From Rhizobium sp. 18065 (GTDB lineage Bacteria > Pseudomonadota > Alphaproteobacteria > Rhizobiales > Rhizobiaceae): 64,000 bases of DNA. The stretch is from the NCBI RefSeq assembly GCF_902706095.1, contig NZ_CACSJP010000010.1, forward strand, positions 117,989-181,988, written 5' to 3'. The notes beneath the pieces were generated by a model that saw only the letters and a list, made by a program, of their open reading frames with translations, searched no databases and was not told the DNA's origin. Position 1 is the stretch's first letter; each line of letters begins with the position of its first letter. A program made the translations under genes and the position numbers. Below, one piece after another: positions 59,801 through 64,000 of this stretch.

Positions 59801-59996
59801 CGATGATCGAGGTCACCGATTTTTCAACTGTTTCGGCGCTGGCGCCGGTATAGGTCGCGGAAATACGAACCGTCGTCGGTGCGATTTCCGGATACTGGGC
59901 GATCGACAATGTCGAGATCGCCAAAGCGCCTCCCAACATGATGATGATCGCGATCACCCATGCAAAGATAGGGCGACGGATGAAATATTTGGCCAT
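56880..59996 (-). CDS. RND efflux pump inner-membrane subunit (HAE1 family)
   Basis: A 1038-residue AcrB-type transporter with 12 membrane helices and two large periplasmic loops. Proton-relay aspartates are in AIGLLVDDAIVVVENVERIM; other hallmarks are FIRRPIFAWVIAIIIML at the start and FKVGLLTTIGLAAKNAILIVEF in the second half. It exports hydrophobic compounds with the adjacent membrane-fusion protein (41 nt upstream) and outer-membrane channel. The arrangement with a TetR regulator is like AmeABC/R of Agrobacterium and BepDE of Brucella, but drugs transported cannot be inferred. Confidence 0.94.
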   Translation of the reverse strand: MAKYFIRRPIFAWVIAIIIMLGGALAISTLSIAQYPEIAPTTVRISATYTGASAETVEKSVTSIIEDGMTGLDDLTYMTSSSSTGSATVTLTFGNTIDPDIAQVQVQNKLQLVQSQLPDVVQTTGLSVTRSTSSILLVGALVSTDGQRSPVELGDIFTSQIEDQIKRLEGVGSIQIFGTGYAMRVWLDPLKLNKFQLTPSDVTSAIQAQNTQVSVGSIGGQPVAMGQQLNVTVTAQSQLQTVGDFESIILKVETDGATVRLSDVSRIEIGQEEYSTNTRANRKPATGFAVNLATGANALDTAARVKAALGSVTASLPENVIITYPYDTTPFVQLSIEKVVHTLIEAIVLVFFVLLIFLQNLRATIIPMIAVPVVLLGTFGILALTGYSINTLTMFAMVLAIGLLVDDAIVVVENVERIMSEEGLSPLEATEKSMGEITGAIVGIALVLTAVFIPMAFFGGSTGIIYRQFSVTIISAMLLSALVAIVLTPALCATMLKPIDHTAEKRGLAGWFNRNFEKTTNGYVSSIAYLLKRPMRVMLMFAVVIAGCAWFFIRMPTSFLPQEDQGVLMTIVQLPNGATTARTEEVIKKIEDFYLEKEKDSIQDVFAVSGFSFTGSGQNYAMVFAKLKDFDLRKSPDQAASAVVQRAMGYFFTLRDAMVFPLQPPAIPGLGNSSGFSMYLVDSGKNGTEALTAASQKLIQAGGSNPNVSSLRSNSPPSESQLKILLDQEKMGAMGLDLATVNSMLSTIFAGRDVNDFTLNSELKPVIVQGDAPYRMRSDSINEWFARNGTGEMVPFSAFTNLQWITGAPNLDRYNGIGAISLEGAAGAGVSSGTSMDTMEQLTAELGGGYTVAWQGISYQERLSGSQAPMLYALSVLIVFLCLAALYESWSIPFSVIMAVPVGVLGAVAAASLFGQSNDVYFKVGLLTTIGLAAKNAILIVEFAKDRQAAGVGLIEATLEAAKLRLRPIIMTSLAFILGVVPLAIATGAGSAAQNSIGIGVLGGMLTATALGIFFVPSFFVIIRKLSSREKRKPPLSS

Positions 59997-60037
59997 TGGT
60001 TGTCCCTTAACGCCTGTTGTGCCTAGCCGGAGCGCGA

Positions 60038-61246
60038 TTACGGTTGCGCTGCAGGGGCGGCGGCGGGCGCCGCGGTTTCAACGACGAATCCCTGTTCATT
60101 GATGGTGGATTCAACCGGTTGGACAGTTGCGCCGTCGCCGATCCACTGGAAGCCGTCCACGATCAGCTTGTCGCCGTCCTGGATGCCGGAAGCCACCAGC
60201 CAGTTGTTGCCGGAGACCTGGCTCTCGGTGAAGGTACGCGTTTCGACCTTGTTGTCGGCGGTGACGAATTTTGCGTTCAGTTCGCCTTGGGCGTTGCGGG
60301 TGGCGGCGCGCTGGGGAATGATAAAGCCGTTCTCGGTTCCAACCGTGACCGTTGCGCGGACATACATGCCCGGGAGAACAAGATTGTCAGGATTGTCGAA
60401 GACCGCACGGATCGAGAAGGTGCCGGTCGTCTGGCTGACGGCCATTTCCGACATGTCGAGCTTGCCGACGATCGGATATTGCTGTCCATCTTCCAGTGTC
60501 AGGCGAATCTCGGCCCGCTGGTCGCCCGACTGATCGACGCGGCCTGCTTGGATAGCTTCGCGGAGACGCAAGAGATTGACGCTCGATTCGGTCAGCTCGA
60601 TGTAGATCGGATCCAGGCGACGCAAAGTCGTCAGGGCATCTGTCTGGTTGGCTGTTACAACGTTGCCGATCGAGAAGGCCGATACGTTCGTGACACCTTC
60701 GAAAGGAGCGCGGATCTCGGTCAGATTGAGGTTGATTTCGGCAGCGCGCAGGGCGGCCTTGGCCTGGGCCACATCGGCCTGCGCCTGCAGAAGCGTCACG
60801 CGGGCATTTTCGAGTTCGACCTGCGTTGCGCCGCTGTTGACCAGACGTTCCTGACGGGCGAGGTTCGACTGGGCTGTCGGAACGCTCGCTTCGGCCTTTT
60901 CGAGGCTCGCCTGAGCCTGAGCGACTTCCGCGCTATAGCTGTCGTCTTCAATCTTGAAGAGCAGATCGCCGGCCTTGACTTCGCTGCCTTCCTTGAAGGC
61001 GATCTCCTTGATAACACCGCTGACACGCGGGCGGATTTCCGCAGTCTGGAATGCGGATGCGCGGCCGGGAAGCGTGGATGTGAGGGGATGAGGCGCCTGC
61101 TTCATCAGCACCACGCTGACTGGAGACGGTGGTTTTTCGCCACCGGCCGCGCCTGTGGCGTTCTGCGCTGTGCCGGAATCGCTGCAGCCGGCAAGCGCAG
61201 CCGCGCAGAGTACGAGGACGGATGTGAGCTTAAGACGTCGTGTCAT
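60038..61246 (-). CDS. RND efflux membrane-fusion lipoprotein
   Basis: A 402-residue periplasmic adaptor of the AcrA/MexA type with a lipobox (ALAGC, Cys21), a hairpin of coiled coil (about 100-170, AQAQASLEKAEASVPTAQSNLARQERL), a lipoyl domain (RVSGVIKEIAFKEGSEVKAGDLLFKIEDD) and beta-barrel/MP domains. It joins pump and outer-membrane channel. The start at 61246 gives the shortest signal peptide with a lipobox; an earlier ATG at 61279 is possible. The operator-like repeat upstream suggests TetR control. Confidence 0.92.
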   Translation of the reverse strand: MTRRLKLTSVLVLCAAALAGCSDSGTAQNATGAAGGEKPPSPVSVVLMKQAPHPLTSTLPGRASAFQTAEIRPRVSGVIKEIAFKEGSEVKAGDLLFKIEDDSYSAEVAQAQASLEKAEASVPTAQSNLARQERLVNSGATQVELENARVTLLQAQADVAQAKAALRAAEINLNLTEIRAPFEGVTNVSAFSIGNVVTANQTDALTTLRRLDPIYIELTESSVNLLRLREAIQAGRVDQSGDQRAEIRLTLEDGQQYPIVGKLDMSEMAVSQTTGTFSIRAVFDNPDNLVLPGMYVRATVTVGTENGFIIPQRAATRNAQGELNAKFVTADNKVETRTFTESQVSGNNWLVASGIQDGDKLIVDGFQWIGDGATVQPVESTINEQGFVVETAAPAAAPAAQP

Positions 61247-61372
61247 GGGGGGTTCCAAAGCGAGAATGACGAAAGGCATCTTGCGAAGCAAATCCCATGC
61301 CCACTAGGAGCCTTGAGAAACTGCTACGCCCGATGCCGCGACTGTCGCCCCGTCCCAAGGGCGACGAATGTG

Positions 61373-61400
61373 AAGTGACGTAAGTTAAGTTTCGTCACTT
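61373..61400. promoter_or_regulatory. Candidate TetR operator of the efflux operon
   Basis: AAGTGACG-N12-CGTCACTT, a perfect 8-bp inverted repeat in the gap between the fusion-protein gene and tetR, overlapping the tetR stop codon. It is the size expected of a TetR dimer site and would place a bound repressor at the efflux promoter, about 130 nt before the fusion-protein start. Confidence 0.6.
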
Positions 61401-62042
61401 GGCAAGAGGTGAGCGCAAGGCGATGTCAATAAGATTGACGACTTCCTTACACCGTATTGCCAATTTATCGGTATTTTCCATCCCGAGCATGACGGGATGA
61501 ATCACGCATGCGAGAGCATCAAAAGCCGCGCTGGCATATCGGTAAATATCTGTGACCTTGTACAGGCCTTCGCTTTCGCCGGCGCGAATGATCTCGGCGA
61601 TTGTCTCCACCACCATTTCGCGGAAGCGTTCGCCGCAATCCAGTTCTTCCCGGATGGTGACCTGGATCATCTCGAAGACGAAGGGTGCGTCCTTCTGGTC
61701 AGCAAGATGTTCGTCCATCAAATGACGGGCAAGCTCATAGAGCCGGACGGGGGCAGGCTTGTTCTGATCAAGGATCTTCAGTTCGTTGATTGTTTCCTGA
61801 ATCGCGCGGGTTGCTATCGCATCCACGAGGCTGGCTTTTGTGCGAAAATGCTTGAAGACGTTGGCGGGTGACATCGACAGTTCTGCGGCGATGTCGGCGA
61901 TCGTGACGCTGGCGTAGCCATGGGTGCGAAACAGGGTTTCGGCCATGTTCAGAATGTCTTCCCGCGTTTCCTCGGCAGGTCGACGCGACCGGCGCGGCGC
62001 AGGGTGCCGCTCAGAGATGATCTGGGCAGCGTTGTTCTTCAT
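61395..62042 (-). CDS. TetR-family regulator of the efflux operon
   Basis: A 215-residue TetR protein (223 if a GTG at 62066 is used). The N-terminal helix-turn-helix is clear (EDILNMAETLFRTHGYASVTIADIAAELSMSPANVFKHFRTKASLVDAI, about 27-75) and the rest is an all-helical ligand domain. It lies upstream of the efflux genes on the same strand, with an inverted repeat overlapping its stop codon. It probably represses the efflux pump, as AmeR does in Agrobacterium. ATG 62042 has no strong ribosome site, so its start is not certain. Confidence 0.86.
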   Translation of the reverse strand: MKNNAAQIISERHPAPRRSRRPAEETREDILNMAETLFRTHGYASVTIADIAAELSMSPANVFKHFRTKASLVDAIATRAIQETINELKILDQNKPAPVRLYELARHLMDEHLADQKDAPFVFEMIQVTIREELDCGERFREMVVETIAEIIRAGESEGLYKVTDIYRYASAAFDALACVIHPVMLGMENTDKLAIRCKEVVNLIDIALRSPLAK

Positions 62043-62072
62043 GCATTTGTCGAAACCTGATGACACGATCGC

Positions 62073-63023
62073 TCATATCTCCGGAAAGTAGCGGGCAAGG
62101 TTTTCGCGGACCCGATCCTTCGGTGTCGCGCCGCGATCATCGGGGACAAATGTCTGGCCGGTGATCGCTTCATAGGCCTTTATATAGACCTCCGACGTGT
62201 CTTCGACCAGCGCCAGCGGAATTTGAGGGATATCATCCTTGTAGGGATCGCAGCGTTCGGCGACCCAGGAACGGACGAAATCCTTGTCAAAGCTTGCCGG
62301 GCGGGTGCCTTTTTCAAAGGCTTGCGGATAGCTTTCGGCGATCCAGTAGCGACTGCTGTCGGGCGTGTGGATCTCATCCGCGAGAATGATGGTGCCATTC
62401 TCGTCCACGCCGAACTCGTATTTGGTATCGACGAGGATCAGCCCGCGTTCGGCGGCCAGCTTCTGGCCCCTGGCGAAGAGAGCCAGCGCATATTGCGACA
62501 GCGTCTGCCACTGTTCGGCAGTCAGAAGATTCTGGGCGATGATCTCATCCGGTGTCAGCGGTGCGTCATGTCCGCCGTCGAATTCCTTGCTGGTCGGCGT
62601 GATGATCGGCGTCGGAAGCTTCTCGTTGTCACGCATGCCATCGGGCAGGGTGATGCCATACATGCGGCGCTCGCCCTTCTTATAGAGAGTGAGGACCGAG
62701 GTGCCGGTCGTGCCGGCCAGGTAGCCGCGCACGACGACTTCCACCGGAAGGATATCGAGGCGCTTGCCGATCACGACATTCGGATCCGGGTAGGAGATCA
62801 CGTGGTTCGGGCAGATGTCCCTGGTCTCGTCGAACCAGTAGCGTGCGGTCTGGGTCAGGACCTGTCCCTTATAGGGAACGCAGGTGAGGATCCGGTCGAA
62901 GGCGCTGAGGCGGTCCGTCGAGATGATGATCCGGCTACCGTCCGGCAAATCGTAATTTTCCCGGACCTTGCCGCCATAGTAGTTCGGCAGTTCGGGAAAA
63001 TGAGCTTCGGACAGGGTGCGCAT
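62073..63023 (-). CDS. purC: Phosphoribosylaminoimidazole-succinocarboxamide synthase
   Basis: A 316-residue SAICAR synthetase, the purine pathway enzyme that joins CAIR and aspartate. Seen: YYGGKVRENYDLPDGSRIIISTDRLSAFDRIL, EVVVRGYLAGTTGTSVLTLYKKGERRMYGI, and DTKYEFGVDENGTIILADEIHTPDSSRYW. It is the longer, eukaryote-like subtype, longer than the 240-250 residue form that most alphaproteobacteria also carry, so a second purC may exist in the genome. The start at 63023 follows GAGAGGATC. Longer readings upstream have no homology. Confidence 0.92.
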   Translation of the reverse strand: MRTLSEAHFPELPNYYGGKVRENYDLPDGSRIIISTDRLSAFDRILTCVPYKGQVLTQTARYWFDETRDICPNHVISYPDPNVVIGKRLDILPVEVVVRGYLAGTTGTSVLTLYKKGERRMYGITLPDGMRDNEKLPTPIITPTSKEFDGGHDAPLTPDEIIAQNLLTAEQWQTLSQYALALFARGQKLAAERGLILVDTKYEFGVDENGTIILADEIHTPDSSRYWIAESYPQAFEKGTRPASFDKDFVRSWVAERCDPYKDDIPQIPLALVEDTSEVYIKAYEAITGQTFVPDDRGATPKDRVRENLARYFPEI

Positions 63024-63518
<495 letters not shown>

Positions 63519-63734
63519 ATGCTGTCAGTCGTCATATACCGCATCCCTGTTCTCGGCTGGATGCTCAAGGAGGCCATGCAGGGCGCGACCACCGCCAAGG
63601 TGTTGTTCGTCATCAATCTGCTGATGATCTGGTTGCTGGCGATCCTGGCCTTTGGCTACCCGGCGATCATTCTCCCGGCTCTTGCAGCCGTTCCTGCCAT
63701 GTTTGTCGTGCTTATCCTGATCACAATGGGATAA
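63519..63734 (+). CDS. Small membrane protein of unknown function
   Basis: A 71-residue protein with two membrane helices (about 24-46 and 48-70; VLFVINLLMIWLLAILAFGYPAIILPALAAVPAMFVVLILITMG). AGAAAGGC precedes the ATG. No family was recognised. An inverted repeat follows. Its place between purC and the rRNA promoter gives no functional hint. The site and hydrophobic pattern make it likely real. Confidence 0.7.
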   Translation: MLSVVIYRIPVLGWMLKEAMQGATTAKVLFVINLLMIWLLAILAFGYPAIILPALAAVPAMFVVLILITMG

Positions 63735-63747
63735 AGAACCCAGCCGC

Positions 63748-63790
63748 GCCTGCCTAATTTCCAGGCCAACCTGCTGATTTCTAGGCAGGC
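63748..63790 (+). terminator. Inverted repeat after the small membrane protein gene
   Basis: GCCTGCCTA and TAGGCAGGC (9 bp) are separated by 25 nt, 13 nt after the stop codon. No T-run follows, so it is an uncertain terminator. Confidence 0.35.
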
Positions 63791-63876
63791 CCTCAGTCGA
63801 CGTCCTGATGCGCATCAAAAAACACATTCAAAAACAATGGCTTGTGAAAAATGACAGTTTTTTGAAAATTGCCCTG

Positions 63877-63905
63877 TTGACTGTTTGAGGTGTGAAATCT
63901 ATAAC
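63877..63905 (+). promoter_or_regulatory. Probable rRNA operon promoter
   Basis: TTGACT (63877-63882), 17 nt, TATAAC (63900-63905), with an A/T-rich upstream element (63810-63870: AAAAAACAC, TTTTTTGAAAA). The following CCCGCTCACTGACGAGGGCG resembles rhizobial rrn leader sequence. No coding frame is seen in the remaining 95 nt, so the 16S gene should start beyond the right edge. Confidence 0.65.
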
Positions 63906-64000
63906 CCCGCTCACTGACGAGGGCGGCGGCGCTGCTGGCGACGACGACCTTCGTTCTAGAGAAATCTAAGGAAATTGGCTGAGACGCTGATTGGTTGCCG

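Overview
The window reads as a chromosomal segment of a Rhizobiaceae-type alphaproteobacterium (Rhizobium, Agrobacterium, Neorhizobium or a close relative). The reasons are the high GC content, tight packing with many 1-14 nt gene overlaps, the rhizobial rhamnose locus (DeoR-type RhaR, fused aldolase/dehydrogenase RhaD), GGAAC-N16-xGTT promoters of the alphaproteobacterial general stress sigma factor (EcfG/RpoE2), and an rRNA-type promoter at the right edge. No phage, insertion sequence, CRISPR array or tRNA gene was seen. The assignment is inferred from gene content, not from a database search.

Left part (1-11 kb). The rhamnose block holds the start of an ABC sugar-binding protein, rhaR, rhaD and rhaI, with a tiny Pmp3/YqaE membrane gene on the opposite strand between rhaD and rhaI. 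A Bax-inhibitor-like membrane protein, an ECF sigma/anti-sigma pair, an ExoD-like protein, a small disordered protein, a DUF475 (TerC-like) membrane protein with a long structured leader, DUF1810 and OsmC proteins follow. At 11-19 kb lies the two-gene unit for an alpha-2-macroglobulin-like protein and penicillin-binding protein 1C, which probably act together in the periplasm.

Centre (19-33 kb). A LysR regulator faces glutaryl-CoA dehydrogenase. Next are a PAS-domain protein, glycogen debranching enzyme glgX, and a small stress island (DUF3008, an SDR, an MgtC-like protein, a small acidic protein, a single-domain receiver) with two to three EcfG-type promoters. Riboflavin synthase, a PfkB-type phosphofructokinase and an exbB-exbD-tonB operon follow.

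Right part (33-64 kb). Lysine-related catabolism is prominent: amaB/amaA-like genes with a divergent LysR regulator, a 975-residue kinase/PLP-enzyme fusion that may feed hydroxylysine into AmaB, and gabT-gabD (possibly davTD-like) under a MerR-XRE-cupin regulator. A five-gene operon at 42.6-48.4 kb joins a carrier protein, an acyl-CoA-dehydrogenase-like flavoprotein, an amino acid:[carrier protein] ligase, a DUF1839 protein and a GH2 glycosidase-like protein. This is the best candidate for an undescribed pathway. After it come epmB-epmA facing efp (EF-P lysylation), a complete RND efflux set with its TetR regulator and a likely operator, purC, a small membrane protein, and a probable rRNA operon promoter whose genes lie beyond the window.
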